This document shows, in pieces, positions 50,048 through 59,677 of a DNA stretch of 63,172 nucleotides. Made by a program: the position numbers and the translations under genes. The notes beneath the pieces were generated by a model. That model made no database searches. It was given only the letters and a program-made list of their open reading frames with translations, and had not been told where the DNA came from. The DNA comes from Corallococcus sp. CA053C (GTDB taxonomy: Bacteria; Myxococcota; Myxococcia; Myxococcales; Myxococcaceae), in NCBI RefSeq assembly GCF_003611675.1, contig NZ_RAWA01000009.1, forward strand, positions 1 to 63,172, given 5' to 3'. The first letter of the stretch is position 1. Each line of letters opens with the position of its first letter.

Positions 50048-51469
50048 ATGAGCCTCACTCAACGCCTGACCATCACCCAGCCCATGCGGGTCTTCTGGCT
50101 CACCTGGTTCGGTCAGCTCATCTCGCTCATCGGCTCCGGCCTCACCGCGTTCGGCGTGGGCGCGAAGATCTTCCTGGATACGCGCTCCACCACGCAGTTC
50201 GCGCTGCTGTCCTTCTTCGCCGTCGCGCCCATGCTGGTGCTGTCGCCGCTCGCGGGCGCGCTGGTGGACCGGTGGGACCGCCGCCGCGCCATGCTGCTGG
50301 CGGACCTGGGCAATGGCTTCAGCACCCTGCTCATCTTCGGCATGGTGCTCGCGAGCAACCGGGGCCTGTTTGAAATCGAGCCCTGGCACTTCTACCTGCC
50401 CGTCTCCATCGGCTCGTGCTTCGGCGCCTTCCGCTGGCCGGCCTTCTTCGCCACGGTGTCGCTGCTCGTGCCCAAGCAGCACCTGGGCCGCGCCAACGCG
50501 ATGGCGGAGGTGGCCAGCGGCGCAAGCCAGATCCTCTCCCCCATCGTCGCGGGCGCGCTCATCGAGAAGGTGGGCCTCATCGGCGTGCTGTCGGTGGACG
50601 TCTTCAGCTTCAGCTTCGCCGTCATCACGCTGCTGATGGTGCGCTTCCCCCGCCCCATCGCCACCGCCGAGGGCCAGCGGGGCAAGGGGTCGCTGAAGGA
50701 AGAGGTCAAGCAGGGGTGGACCTTCATCCGCGCGCGGCCGGGCCTCTTGAGCCTGCTGGCCTTCACCGTCGTGGCCACGCTGTGCATGGACCTGGTGATG
50801 CTGCTCATCACCCCGCTGGTGCTGGCCTTCACGGACATCTCCACGCTGGGCATCATCGCGTCGGTGGCGGGCGCGGGCGCGCTCGTGGGCGCCGTCTTCA
50901 TGGGGGTGTGGGGCGGGCCCAAGAACCAGCTCGTGGGCATCCTCGGCTTCCAGGTGCTGTCGGGCCTGGTGCTCTTCATGGCCGCGCCCGTGCCCAGCGT
51001 CCCGCTGGTGGCCACCGCCGCCGCGCTCTACCTGTTCACCATGCCGCCGATGCTGGCCTCCAGCCAGTCCATCTGGCAGCGCAAGATTCCGGCGGACCTC
51101 CAGGGCCGCGCCTCCGCGGTGAAGCGCATGGTGCTCCTGAGCGTGCCGCCCGTGGTGGCCCTGATGGCGGGCCCGCTCGCGGACGGCCTCTTCGAGCCGG
51201 CCATGGCCCCCGGCGGCGCGCTCGCCGGCAGCATGGGGCGCCTGCTGGGCGTGGGCCCGGGGCGCGGCATCGCCGTCATCTTCATCGTGCTGGGCCTGCT
51301 GACGCTCGCCAACGTGGCGGTGGGGTGGATGAACCCGCGCCTGCGCAACCTGGACCGCGAGCTGCCGGACGCCCTGCCGGACGTGCCCGCCACCTCGGTG
51401 GATGCCGCGGGCAACACCGTCCCGAACGCCCTCCCGAACGCCACCAGCGCCGGAGCCTCCGCCTCATGA
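50048..51469 (+). CDS. MFS exporter of the biosynthetic cluster
   Basis: A 473-aa major facilitator protein with about 12 hydrophobic helices, related to the MFS_3/EntS-type exporters common in NRPS/PKS loci. The cytosolic loop after helix 2 reads DRWDRRRAMLLADLGNG, the typical MFS A-like motif. A long extracytoplasmic or C-terminal Ala/Pro/Asn-rich tail (about 430-473) is unusual but low-complexity. It starts 94 bases after the last PKS stop, with a purine-rich AGGAGAAAAGAG upstream. Its stop overlaps the acylase start by ATGA. Likely role is export of the product or its acylated precursor. Confidence 0.88.
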   Translation: MSLTQRLTITQPMRVFWLTWFGQLISLIGSGLTAFGVGAKIFLDTRSTTQFALLSFFAVAPMLVLSPLAGALVDRWDRRRAMLLADLGNGFSTLLIFGMVLASNRGLFEIEPWHFYLPVSIGSCFGAFRWPAFFATVSLLVPKQHLGRANAMAEVASGASQILSPIVAGALIEKVGLIGVLSVDVFSFSFAVITLLMVRFPRPIATAEGQRGKGSLKEEVKQGWTFIRARPGLLSLLAFTVVATLCMDLVMLLITPLVLAFTDISTLGIIASVAGAGALVGAVFMGVWGGPKNQLVGILGFQVLSGLVLFMAAPVPSVPLVATAAALYLFTMPPMLASSQSIWQRKIPADLQGRASAVKRMVLLSVPPVVALMAGPLADGLFEPAMAPGGALAGSMGRLLGVGPGRGIAVIFIVLGLLTLANVAVGWMNPRLRNLDRELPDALPDVPATSVDAAGNTVPNALPNATSAGASAS

Positions 51470-53898
51470 GTGCCTTCTCCCAGGTCCTGCGCTTGCTGCG
51501 CATGCTGCCGTCCGCCATGGCCGTGGCCACGCCCGGCCTGGGCCCGTGGCTCGCCCGTCGCCGGTGGCCGCGCGCCGACGGCACCCTCACCCTGCCCGGG
51601 CTGCACGGCAAGGTGGAGGTGGTGCGCGACACGTGGGGCGTGCCGCACCTCTACGCGCAGGACGACCACGACCTGTTCTTCGCGCAGGGCTACGTGCACG
51701 GGCAGGACCGGCTGTGGCAGCTGGAGATGGGCCGCCGGCTGGTGGACGGCCGGCTCGCGAGCCTCCTGGGGCCCGCCGTGGTGCCGGTGGACAAGATGCT
51801 GCTGACGCTGGGCCTGCGCCACATGGCGGAGAAGTCCTGGCAGCAGGTGGACCCGGAGGCCCGCGCCATCCTGGAGGCGTACAGCGCGGGCCTCAACGCG
51901 CGCATCGCCGCGGAGCCGCTGCCGTACGAGTTCACCGTCATGGACGCGAAGCCCGCGCCCTGGACGCCCATGGACACGCTCGTGCGCGGCAACCTGCTGG
52001 CGCTGATGCTGGGCGGCAACTACCGCCTGGAGCTGTTGCGCGCGCGGCTGGTGGAGACCGCCGGCGAGGAGGTGGCCAACGCGCTGCTACCGCAGAACGC
52101 GCCGGAGACGCCGCTCATCGTCCCGAAGGAAGCGCGCCTGCCCGGCCTGAAGAACGTGAAGACGATGTCCGGCCTGGACGGCATGGACGCGGTGCTGGGC
52201 GACCCGAACATCGTCTCCGGCAGCAACAACTGGGTGGTGCACGGCAAGCGCACCGAGAGCGGCAAGCCGCTGCTCGCCAACGACGTGCACATCGGCCTGG
52301 GGCTGCCGTCCACCTGGTACGAGAACGGCCTGCACGGCGGCCGCTTCGACCACGTGGGCTTCTCCCTGCCCGGCGTGCCGCTGCTCATCATCGGGCACAA
52401 CGGGAAGATCGCCTGGGGCATGTCCAACCTGGGGCCGGACACCCAGGACTTCTACATCGAGAAGCTGGACGACCCGAAGGCGCCGAAGAAGTACCTCTTC
52501 CAGGACACGTGGCACGACCTGGAGGTGCGCCGCGAGGAGATCCCCGTCAAGGGCGGCGCGCCCGTGGTGCTGGAGGTGAAGAGCACGCGCCACGGCCCGC
52601 TGATGAACGCGGTGCTGGGCGACGAGATGAAGGACAGCGAGCCCATGTCGCTCCGCTGGGCGCACACCGAATGCCAGCCGCTCATCAACTCCGTGCTGCG
52701 CCTCAACCTGGCGACGGACTGGGAGTCCTTCCGCGGCGCGATGAAGCTGTGGGAGGGCCCGGGCCAGAACTTCGTGTACGCGGACACGGCCGGCAACATC
52801 GGCTACCAGGCGTCGGGGAAGATCCCCATCCGGCAGGGCCACCAGGGCCTGGTCCCCATGCCGGGCTGGACGGGCGAAGCCGAGTGGACGTCCTTCATCC
52901 CGTTCGAAGAGCTGCCCGCGTCGTTCAACCCGCCCGCGGGCTACGCCGCCACCGCGAACAACAAAATCACCAGCGACGACTACCCGTACCTCATCGCGCA
53001 CAACTGGTTCCCCGGCTACCGGGCCAAGCGCATCACCGACCTGATTGAGGCGGGCACGAAGCACACGGTGGAGGACATGCGGCGCATCCAGGCGGAGACG
53101 TACTCGCTGCCCGCGGAAGTGCTGCGCCCCTACTTCCTGTCGGTGGCCGCGGGCGACGCGCAGCAGCAGCAGGCGGTGGCCGCGCTCCAGGCGTGGGACC
53201 TGCGCTTCGAGCCGGACCGCGTGGGCGCCACGGTGTTCCAGGCCTGGTACATCGAGGTGCTGCGCAAGCTGCTCCAGCACAAGCTGGGGCCAGAGCTGGT
53301 GCAGCGCTACCTGCTGGGCCAGTACGAGCGGCACGGCAGCCTCCACATGCCCTTCGTCATCGGCCTGATGTCCCAGCCGGAGAGCCCCTGGTGGGATGAC
53401 CCGAAGACGCCCGCGAAGGAGACGCGCGACGATATCCTCCGCGCGGCCCTGGCGGACGCCACCGCGTGGCTGGTGAAGACCTACGGCGCGGATCCGCAGG
53501 GCTGGGCGTGGGGCAAGGTGCACACGCTCACGTACGTGCACCAGCCGCTGGGCGGGCCCGCGAGCCCCGGCCCGGTGCGCCGCGCCTTCAACACCCGCAC
53601 GCTGCCGGCCCGGGGTGACAACTACTCGGTGGACGGCGCGTCGTTCCTGTGGAGCCACCCGTTCAACGTCGTCCACGGCACCGCGCTGCGGATGATCATC
53701 GACCTGGCGGATGTGTCCCGCTCCGTGTCCGTGCACGCGCCGGGGCAGACGGAACACCTGTTCCACCCGCACCGTGACGACATGCTGGACTTGAGCCGCG
53801 AGGTGAAGTTCCACCCGATGCTCTTCACGCGGGACGCGGTGGAGCAGCACCGCAAGGCGACGCTGACATTGGCGCCGGCCGTCGCGCTCGCGAAATAA
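51466..53898 (+). CDS. penicillin acylase (S45, Ntn-hydrolase) family protein
   Basis: An 810-aa precursor of a self-cleaving amidase. The small subunit covers about 40-250 (WGVPHLYAQDDHDLFFAQGYVHGQDRLWQLEM). Autocatalytic cleavage is expected before Ser253 in SGSNNW, the N-terminal nucleophile of the large subunit. The large subunit keeps PLLANDVHIGLGLPS, HNGKIAWGMSN and the catalytic-Asn region. Family members hydrolyse amide-linked acyl side chains, including acyl tails of pyoverdine precursors (PvdQ) and homoserine lactones. The N-terminal 25 residues are hydrophobic and could be a weak signal or anchor. Translational coupling to the exporter ties it to the cluster, so deacylation of an N-acylated product is a reasonable inference. 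Confidence 0.9.
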   Translation: MSAFSQVLRLLRMLPSAMAVATPGLGPWLARRRWPRADGTLTLPGLHGKVEVVRDTWGVPHLYAQDDHDLFFAQGYVHGQDRLWQLEMGRRLVDGRLASLLGPAVVPVDKMLLTLGLRHMAEKSWQQVDPEARAILEAYSAGLNARIAAEPLPYEFTVMDAKPAPWTPMDTLVRGNLLALMLGGNYRLELLRARLVETAGEEVANALLPQNAPETPLIVPKEARLPGLKNVKTMSGLDGMDAVLGDPNIVSGSNNWVVHGKRTESGKPLLANDVHIGLGLPSTWYENGLHGGRFDHVGFSLPGVPLLIIGHNGKIAWGMSNLGPDTQDFYIEKLDDPKAPKKYLFQDTWHDLEVRREEIPVKGGAPVVLEVKSTRHGPLMNAVLGDEMKDSEPMSLRWAHTECQPLINSVLRLNLATDWESFRGAMKLWEGPGQNFVYADTAGNIGYQASGKIPIRQGHQGLVPMPGWTGEAEWTSFIPFEELPASFNPPAGYAATANNKITSDDYPYLIAHNWFPGYRAKRITDLIEAGTKHTVEDMRRIQAETYSLPAEVLRPYFLSVAAGDAQQQQAVAALQAWDLRFEPDRVGATVFQAWYIEVLRKLLQHKLGPELVQRYLLGQYERHGSLHMPFVIGLMSQPESPWWDDPKTPAKETRDDILRAALADATAWLVKTYGADPQGWAWGKVHTLTYVHQPLGGPASPGPVRRAFNTRTLPARGDNYSVDGASFLWSHPFNVVHGTALRMIIDLADVSRSVSVHAPGQTEHLFHPHRDDMLDLSREVKFHPMLFTRDAVEQHRKATLTLAPAVALAK

Positions 53899-53901
53899 AA
53901 C

Positions 53902-53958
53902 AACCCGGACAAGAAGGCCGTCACTCCCCCCGGAGCGACGGGCCTCCTGGCCCGGGTT
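53902..53958 (+). terminator. probable terminator of the biosynthetic operon
   Basis: AACCCGG (53902-53908) pairs with CCGGGTT (53952-53958), and GGCCGTC (53916-53922) pairs with GACGGGCC (53937-53944) inside. It begins four bases after the acylase stop. A short T-containing stretch (TTCGTTGCTTCT) follows. The next 355 bases hold the regulatory sites of the Crp-like gene and no credible ORF. Confidence 0.5.
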
Positions 53959-54192
53959 CGTTGCTTCTGGCTCCAGCGAGCGCTGGCACTCGTGTTCGCG
54001 TCGAGTTCCCCCTCAGAAACTCGGCGCTTCCCCCTTCTACGTGCCAACCCCTGCTGACTCCCCCCGTTTCCCGTGCGTCCCCTGGTGGGCTAAGAAGTCC
54101 CCCGACTCCTTGACTCACCGTGTCGCCCGAGCGGGCCCCCCTGCTTCCCGTGCTGCGATGAAGAGACAGTACCGGGACCCCCTTTTCCGGGC

Positions 54193-54208
54193 TGTGAAGC
54201 GGCCCACA
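54193..54208 (+). promoter_or_regulatory. weaker Crp-type site
   Basis: TGTGA-AGCGGC-CCACA matches the Crp consensus TGTGA-N6-TCACA with one mismatch. Its centre is 23 bases (about two helical turns) upstream of the perfect site at 54216-54231. Confidence 0.55.
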
Positions 54209-54215
54209 GGACAGG

Positions 54216-54231
54216 TGTGAAGGCGTTCACA
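54216..54231 (+). promoter_or_regulatory. perfect Crp-type site upstream of Crp-like gene
   Basis: TGTGA-AGGCGT-TCACA matches the enterobacterial Crp consensus exactly and lies 82 bases before the start of a Crp/Fnr-family gene. A further inverted repeat, CGGAC-TT-GTCCG, is at 54237-54248. Autoregulation is inferred. Confidence 0.7.
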
Positions 54232-54313
54232 TCTATCGGACTTGTCCGTTCGGTCTGGATGGGAGCCTTCCCTACCTGTAGCCAGGGAATCCGGGCACAA
54301 TGGTGCCCCCCCC

Positions 54314-54994
54314 ATGTCCTACGCGCAGCTGCTGGCCGAAATCCCCATGTTCGAAAGCCTCGGCCGCGAGGATCTGGAGACCATGTCGTCGCTGCTCCAG
54401 CCCCGCCGCTTCGCCCGGGGGGAGGTCATCTTCCACCGGGGGGACGTGGGGACGGCGCTGTTCATCATCCGGCGGGGACAGGTGGCCATCCGGTTGAGCT
54501 CCAGCGAGGGGCGCGAAATCACCCTGGCGCTGTTGGACCGGGGGGACGCCTTCGGGGAGCTGTCGCTGCTGGACGGCGAGTCGCGCTCCACGGACGCGCT
54601 GGCGCGCGAGGAGGCGCACCTGCTCACGCTCCAGCGCGACGACTTCCGCCGCTACCTGGAGACGCGGCCGCAGGTGAGCCTGGCGCTGCTGGCGAACCTG
54701 AGCCGGCTGGTGCGGCGCACCACGCAGCATGTCTACGACTCGGCCTTCCTGGACGCGCGCTCGCGGCTGGTGCGGGTGCTGCTGGAGCTGGCGAAGTCGC
54801 AGGGGCGCCCGAGCCCCGAGGGGCTGGTCATCAGCCCGAAGCTCACCCAGTCGGAGCTGGCCAACCTCTGCGGCGTCACCCGCGAGAGCGTGAACAAGTG
54901 GCTGCGCTACTACGTGCGCGAGGGGATGCTCAGCTTCGAGGGCGGGCAGATCATCCTCCTCCAGCCGGAGCGCCTGGGTCAGGACGCGGAGTAG
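54314..54994 (+). CDS. Crp/Fnr-family transcriptional regulator
   Basis: A 226-aa regulator: cyclic-nucleotide-binding beta barrel (about 8-125), dimer helix, and C-terminal winged helix (about 150-215). The phosphate-binding cassette reads FGELSLLDGESRST, with the Glu and Arg-Ser that contact a cyclic phosphate in Crp. The recognition helix GVTRESVNKWLRYY keeps the Arg-Glu pair that reads TGTGA in Crp (third residue Lys instead of Arg). No Fnr-type cysteines are present. The ATG at 54314 begins the domain; a C8 run precedes it and no clear ribosome site is seen, so an upstream TTG at 54242 is possible. Its neighbours are two nucleotide cyclases, supporting cAMP or cGMP as ligand. Confidence 0.87.
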   Translation: MSYAQLLAEIPMFESLGREDLETMSSLLQPRRFARGEVIFHRGDVGTALFIIRRGQVAIRLSSSEGREITLALLDRGDAFGELSLLDGESRSTDALAREEAHLLTLQRDDFRRYLETRPQVSLALLANLSRLVRRTTQHVYDSAFLDARSRLVRVLLELAKSQGRPSPEGLVISPKLTQSELANLCGVTRESVNKWLRYYVREGMLSFEGGQIILLQPERLGQDAE

Positions 54995-55005
54995 CCTGGC
55001 GGCCG

Positions 55006-56562
55006 TCAGCCGCCTTCGGGCGGCTCCCACTTCACGCGGAAGAGGGACAGGGGCTCCTCGCGGCCCTTCACCGTCACGGAGGCCAGCGGCTCCAGGGCGA
55101 AGGCGTCCGGCACCAGGAGGGCGCGCGTGGAGTCGGTGAGGAGCACCTCGTCCGGGCCCGCGACGCCGCACACGCGGCTGGCCACGTTGGTGGCATCCCC
55201 CACGGTGGCGTACTGGAGGTAGCGCTCCGAGCCGATGTTGCCCGCCGCCACCGGGCCGGAGTTGAGGCCGATGTGGACGTGGATTTCGGGCACGCCCTCC
55301 GCGCGCCAGCGGGCGTTGAGCGCCTGGAGCGCGCGCTGCATCTCCACCGCCGCGCTCACGGCGCGCTCCGCGTCGTCGGGCCGGGCGAAGGGGGCGCCCC
55401 ACACCGCCATCAGCGCGTCGCCGATGTACTTCTCCAGCGTGCCCTCGTGGCGGAAGACGATGTCCGCCATCACCGGGAAGTACGCGTTGAGCATGTCCAC
55501 CACCTGCCGGGGCTGGAGGCGGGAGGACATGGCGGTGAAGCCGGTGATGTCGGAGAAGAGGATGGTGACGTTCGCCTCGCGCACCTCCAGCGGCACGCCG
55601 CGCAGGGCCTTGAGCTGGCGCACGACGTCGGGCGGGAAGAAGCGCTGGTAGGCGTTGCGCAGCACGGCCTCCTCCTCCAGCCGCCGCGCCAGGTGCGCGT
55701 GGTCCAGGGCGATGGCGGCCTGGTTGGCGAAGGCGGTGAGGAACTCCAGGTCCTCGTCGGTGAAGAGGCCGCCCTGCTTGAGGCTGTCCAGGTACAGCAC
55801 GCCCAGCACCGAGTCGCGCGTGCGCAGGGGCACGCACAGCGAGGCGCGGATGGACTGGCGGAAGACGGAGTCCGCGCCCGCGAGCCGCGCGTCGTCGCGC
55901 GCGTCGGTGAAGAGGGCCGCCACGCCGCGCGAGTGCACGTAGTCCACGATGTGCTGGCTGTAGAAGCGCTCCGGCAGCGTCCCGCCCTGCGCGCCCCGGG
56001 CCACACGCGGCACCAGCTCCCCGCTGTCCCGGTCCGTCAGCAGCACCGCCGCCCGGTCCACCGCCCAGATCTGGAAGACGAGCTGGACGACGCGCTCCAG
56101 CAGCCCGTCCACCGGGCCCGGCGACGACAAGATCTGCCCCACCTTGAGGAGCACCTGGAGCTTGTCGCGGGTGCGGTCCGGCGAGCGCGTGTCGAGCAGC
56201 GACTCCATGGGCCCGCCGGAGAAGCGCGTCTCCAGGGGCTGGGTGCGCAGCGGGCCCCAGCCGTCCGGCAGCGGCGTGTCCGGGGACACGAGCTGGAAGG
56301 ACACCTCGCCGCAGCGGAAGGACTGGCCGTGGCCCAGCTCCTGGCGCGTCACGCGGTGCGGGCCCACGAAGGTGCCGTTCTTGCTCTCCAGGTCCACCAG
56401 CACCACGCGCCCGCCCTGGCGCTCCAGCCTCGCGTGGCGCCGGGACAGGCTGGGGTGCGGCACGCGGATGCCGTTCTCCTCCGTGCGGCCGATGGTGGTG
56501 GTGCCCTCCGGCAGCATCACCACCCGTTCGTCCACCTGGCCTGGGTTCAGGATGAGGCGCAT
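55006..56562 (-). CDS. FHA-GAF-class III adenylate/guanylate cyclase
   Basis: A 518-aa cyclase making cAMP or cGMP. An N-terminal FHA domain (about 5-95: TTIGRTEENGIRVPHPSLSRRHARLE, KNGTFVG) would bind phosphothreonine. A GAF domain (about 140-300) senses a ligand or partner. The cyclase domain (about 335-510) has the metal aspartates in LFSDITGFT and YIGDALMAVWG, the adenine-type Lys in EKYIGD and the transition-state Asn/Arg in TNVASRV. It begins 10 bases after the kinase-receiver-cyclase gene, so the FHA may read that kinase's phosphorylation. It is convergent with the Crp-like gene, 11 bases apart. Confidence 0.9.
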   Translation of the reverse strand: MRLILNPGQVDERVVMLPEGTTTIGRTEENGIRVPHPSLSRRHARLERQGGRVVLVDLESKNGTFVGPHRVTRQELGHGQSFRCGEVSFQLVSPDTPLPDGWGPLRTQPLETRFSGGPMESLLDTRSPDRTRDKLQVLLKVGQILSSPGPVDGLLERVVQLVFQIWAVDRAAVLLTDRDSGELVPRVARGAQGGTLPERFYSQHIVDYVHSRGVAALFTDARDDARLAGADSVFRQSIRASLCVPLRTRDSVLGVLYLDSLKQGGLFTDEDLEFLTAFANQAAIALDHAHLARRLEEEAVLRNAYQRFFPPDVVRQLKALRGVPLEVREANVTILFSDITGFTAMSSRLQPRQVVDMLNAYFPVMADIVFRHEGTLEKYIGDALMAVWGAPFARPDDAERAVSAAVEMQRALQALNARWRAEGVPEIHVHIGLNSGPVAAGNIGSERYLQYATVGDATNVASRVCGVAGPDEVLLTDSTRALLVPDAFALEPLASVTVKGREEPLSLFRVKWEPPEGG

Positions 56563-56572
56563 GCGCTCCCGC

Positions 56573-58579
56573 TCAGGAGGACGTGGACCAGGAGGGCTTC
56601 TTGTCCGTGAAGGTCACGGTGGCCGTCACCTGCGGCGCCGTGCCGTCCGAGGAGGACGCCGACGCGCTGGCGTGCCGGGCCACCACCTCCCGCACGACGA
56701 GCGCGGGCGCGTCCTGCCCGGACAGGCGCCGCTCACCCGCGGGGCGGCAGTCGAACGCGTCCGCGAGCCGTGAGGCCAGGGCCTCGCTCACCAGCACCTG
56801 GTCTCGCGTGGCCACGGTGGCGAGCCTCGCCGCGGTGTTCACCACGTCGCCCAGCACCGTGTGGTCCAGGCGTCCCCGGCCCGCAGCGCCCACGTTGCCG
56901 GACACCACCGGGCCGGTGTCCACGCCCATGCAGACGCCGTGCGCGTACGGGGAGCTGTCGCCCCCGCTCCACGCGAGCGCCTGGAGCCGCTGCTTCACCG
57001 CGAGGCAGGCGTCCAGCGCGCGCGCCACGTGCGCCTCGCCCTGGAAGACGGCCATCACCGCGTCGCCCAGGAACTTGTCCACCACGCCGCCGCGCGTCTC
57101 CAGCTCCGGGAGGATGACCTCGAAGTTGGCGTTGAGCCGGCGCAGCGCGGACTCCGGCGGGTGCTGGCGGGTGACGGCGGTGAAGCCCGCCACGTCGAGG
57201 AAGACCACCGTGGCGTCCACCTGCTCGCCCGCGAGCGCGCCGGGGCCCCGCACCAGGGGCAGCACGCGCTCCACGATGCCGCCGTGCACGAACATGCGCA
57301 AAAGCGCGTTCTCCTCCGTGGAGCGCACCGCGCGGCGCAGCTCCGCCACGTGGCGCACCGTCTTGGCCAGCGTGGACTCCAGGTCGTCCAGGTCCACCGG
57401 CTTCACGAGGAAGTCGAACGCGCCCCGGTTCATCGCCGTGCGCAGGTTGGGCAGGTCGCCGTACGCGGAGACGATGACCACCTTCACCAGCGGATCCACT
57501 TCCCCCACGCGCGACAGGAAGGTGAGCCCGTCCATGCGCGGCATGTTGATGTCGCACAGCACCGCGTGCGTGTCCGGGTGCTGGCGCAGCACCTCCAGCG
57601 CCTCTTCTCCGTCGCGCGCGAAGACGAAGGTGTAGATGCCCTCGCGCACGTGCTTGCGGAAGCGCTGGCGCATCAGCAGCTCCACGTCCGGCTCGTCGTC
57701 CACCACCAGCACCTTCGCCGGCTGCGCGGCCCGCCCTGCGTCCACCAGCGAGACGAAGGCCGCGGCCAGCTCGCGCGCGGAGGTGAAGCGCTGCTCCGGC
57801 CGGGGGTGCAGCGCGCGCAGGAAGAAGGCGTCCCCCGCGGCGCCCAGCTCCGGCACGAGCTGCGAGACGGCCACCGTGGGCGGGTGGAAGACGCCGCGCA
57901 AGAGGCCGCCCACGGACTCGGCGCCGTAGGGGAACTGGCCGGTGAGGGCGCGGTAGAGCACCACCGCGAACGACCAGAGGTCCGCGCGCGCGTCCAGGTC
58001 CGGATCCGCGCGCAGCTGCTCCGGGCTCATGTAGCGCAGCGTGCCGGTGAGGCCCTCGGCCTGCGCGTTCACGGCTTCGCCCGTGCGCACCAGGGCGCGC
58101 GCGAGCCCGAAGTCGAGCACCTTCACCACCTCCTCCCCGTCCACGTGGGCGAGGAAGAGGTTGGCGGGCTTCAGGTCGCGGTGCACCAGCCCCGCCGCGT
58201 GCGCGGCCGCCAGCGCGCGGGCTACCGGCGTGACGAGCGCGGCCACCGTGGCCGGGGACAGGCGCCCGCGCTGCGTGAGGCGCGTCTCCAGGTCCTCGCC
58301 CTCCAGCAGCTCCATGACGATGTACGGGACGCCCGCGTCCACGCCGGAGTCATGCACCTGCACCACGTGCGGGTGGCGCAGGCGGGCCACGGCCTGGGCC
58401 TCCTGTTCGAAGAGGCGGTGGGCCTCCGGTGTGCGCGCGACCACTTCCGACGCGATGAGCTTGAGGGCCACGTGCCGCTGCAGTTGCAGGTCGACGGCCA
58501 GCCAGATGGCGCCCATGCCACCGCCGCCAATCCTGCGCTCCAGCGCGTACCTGCCGCCCAGCGGGCGTCCGGTGTCCAT
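56573..58579 (-). CDS. Ser/Thr kinase-receiver-class III cyclase hybrid
   Basis: A 668-aa protein joining three signalling modules. The kinase (about 8-270) has [33 protein letters not shown] and SPEQL, all catalytic residues kept. The receiver domain (about 285-410) has VLVVDDEPD, the phospho-acceptor Asp in [10 protein letters not shown] and the Lys in FLVKPVD. The cyclase (about 455-640) has [20 protein letters not shown] and [12 protein letters not shown], with the metal Asp pair and catalytic Asn/Arg. Two-component and Ser/Thr-phosphorylation inputs could thus gate cyclic-nucleotide output in one chain. Start at 58579 is where kinase homology begins. It is the first gene of a two-gene operon with the FHA-GAF-cyclase. 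Confidence 0.9.
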   Translation of the reverse strand: MDTGRPLGGRYALERRIGGGGMGAIWLAVDLQLQRHVALKLIASEVVARTPEAHRLFEQEAQAVARLRHPHVVQVHDSGVDAGVPYIVMELLEGEDLETRLTQRGRLSPATVAALVTPVARALAAAHAAGLVHRDLKPANLFLAHVDGEEVVKVLDFGLARALVRTGEAVNAQAEGLTGTLRYMSPEQLRADPDLDARADLWSFAVVLYRALTGQFPYGAESVGGLLRGVFHPPTVAVSQLVPELGAAGDAFFLRALHPRPEQRFTSARELAAAFVSLVDAGRAAQPAKVLVVDDEPDVELLMRQRFRKHVREGIYTFVFARDGEEALEVLRQHPDTHAVLCDINMPRMDGLTFLSRVGEVDPLVKVVIVSAYGDLPNLRTAMNRGAFDFLVKPVDLDDLESTLAKTVRHVAELRRAVRSTEENALLRMFVHGGIVERVLPLVRGPGALAGEQVDATVVFLDVAGFTAVTRQHPPESALRRLNANFEVILPELETRGGVVDKFLGDAVMAVFQGEAHVARALDACLAVKQRLQALAWSGGDSSPYAHGVCMGVDTGPVVSGNVGAAGRGRLDHTVLGDVVNTAARLATVATRDQVLVSEALASRLADAFDCRPAGERRLSGQDAPALVVREVVARHASASASSSDGTAPQVTATVTFTDKKPSWSTSS

Positions 58580-58718
58580 CGGCCCTGTGTCTCCGTCCCG
58601 GGAGCGGCTCTCGCCGCCCCTCGCGAAGCCGGGGATGATGGCACACCTGGGCCTGGCCTGACGTGGCCATTGCGCCACGCGGGAGCCGGCTGCACGCCCG
58701 GTGTGGGAGGGGGAGCTG

Positions 58719-59585
58719 TCAGCCGCCCGTCAACCGCTGCGCGAGCCGGGGCAGCACGTCGCCCGCCCGGGCCTCCACGCGCACGTCCGCGAGGCTGTCG
58801 CCCCGGCTCTCCCCCAGGTTGAGGATGCCAATGGGCACGTGGCGCTCGGCGGCGCGGGTGACGAAGCGGTAGCCGGAGTAGACGGTGAGCGACGAGCCCA
58901 CCACCAGCAGCGCGTCCCCTTCTTCCACGAGCGCGAACGCGTCCTGCACGAGCGGCGCCGCGACGTTGTCGCCGAAGAACACCACGTCCGGCTTCAGCGT
59001 CCCGCCGCAGCGGGTGCACGCGGGCACGCGGAAGTCCGCCACGGCCTCCGGCGGCAGCTCCGCGTCACCGTCCGGGCGCAGCTCCACGACGGTGTGCACG
59101 AAGTCCGGGTTGAGGCCCAGCATCCGCGCCTGCACCGACGCACGGGGCTCCTGCGCCTGGCAGGCCAGGCAGCGCACGCGTGACAGCGCGCCATGCAGCT
59201 CGAGCACGCGCTCGCTGCTCGCCGCGTGGTGCAGGCCGTCCACGTTCTGGGTGATGAGGCCCGGCACCACGCCGGCCTTCTCCAGCGCCGCCAGCGCGAA
59301 GTGGGCCTCGTTGGGCCGGGCGGAGGTGAAGCGCGGCCAGCCCAGCAGGCTGCGCGCCCAGTAGCGCGCGCGCACCTCGGGGCGGTTGAGGAACTCGCGG
59401 TGCTGGATGGGGTTGCGCACCTTGTGGCGCGTCTCCGGACCCCGGTAGTCGGGGATGCCGGACTCGGTGCTGCAACCCGCGCCGGTGAGCACGACGACGC
59501 GGCGGCCCTGGAGGAGCGAGGCCAGGGCTTCCACGCCCGCTTCGGGCGGAAGGGCGGCGATGGGAGGGGCCGGAAGGAGCGTCAT
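58719..59585 (-). CDS. Sir2-family NAD-dependent deacylase (sirtuin)
   Basis: A 288-aa sirtuin that would remove acyl groups from lysines using NAD. It shows [15 protein letters not shown] (NAD site), TQNVDGLHH (catalytic His in the following ELHG), and the zinc Cys pairs CLAC and CTRC. The region around SSLTVYSG matches the C-terminal Rossmann part. The zinc module contains an insertion between the two cysteine pairs ([11 protein letters not shown]...VVELRP). The start at 59585 is favoured because homology begins within 20 residues; the ribosome site is weak. It stands alone between signalling genes. Confidence 0.92.
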   Translation of the reverse strand: MTLLPAPPIAALPPEAGVEALASLLQGRRVVVLTGAGCSTESGIPDYRGPETRHKVRNPIQHREFLNRPEVRARYWARSLLGWPRFTSARPNEAHFALAALEKAGVVPGLITQNVDGLHHAASSERVLELHGALSRVRCLACQAQEPRASVQARMLGLNPDFVHTVVELRPDGDAELPPEAVADFRVPACTRCGGTLKPDVVFFGDNVAAPLVQDAFALVEEGDALLVVGSSLTVYSGYRFVTRAAERHVPIGILNLGESRGDSLADVRVEARAGDVLPRLAQRLTGG

Positions 59586-59677
59586 CTCGCGCCAGCGTAT
59601 AACGCCGCCCCTCCGCGCCCGCCCGGCGTCCCCTCCACCGCCTGACGGGGAGGGGGCCAGCCGGGGTGCGCCGGCCC

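Noticed and set aside
53921-54315. Two minus-strand frames between the acylase and the Crp-like gene
   Set aside because: Short, low-complexity, no ribosome sites, and they overlap the terminator and Crp-type sites.
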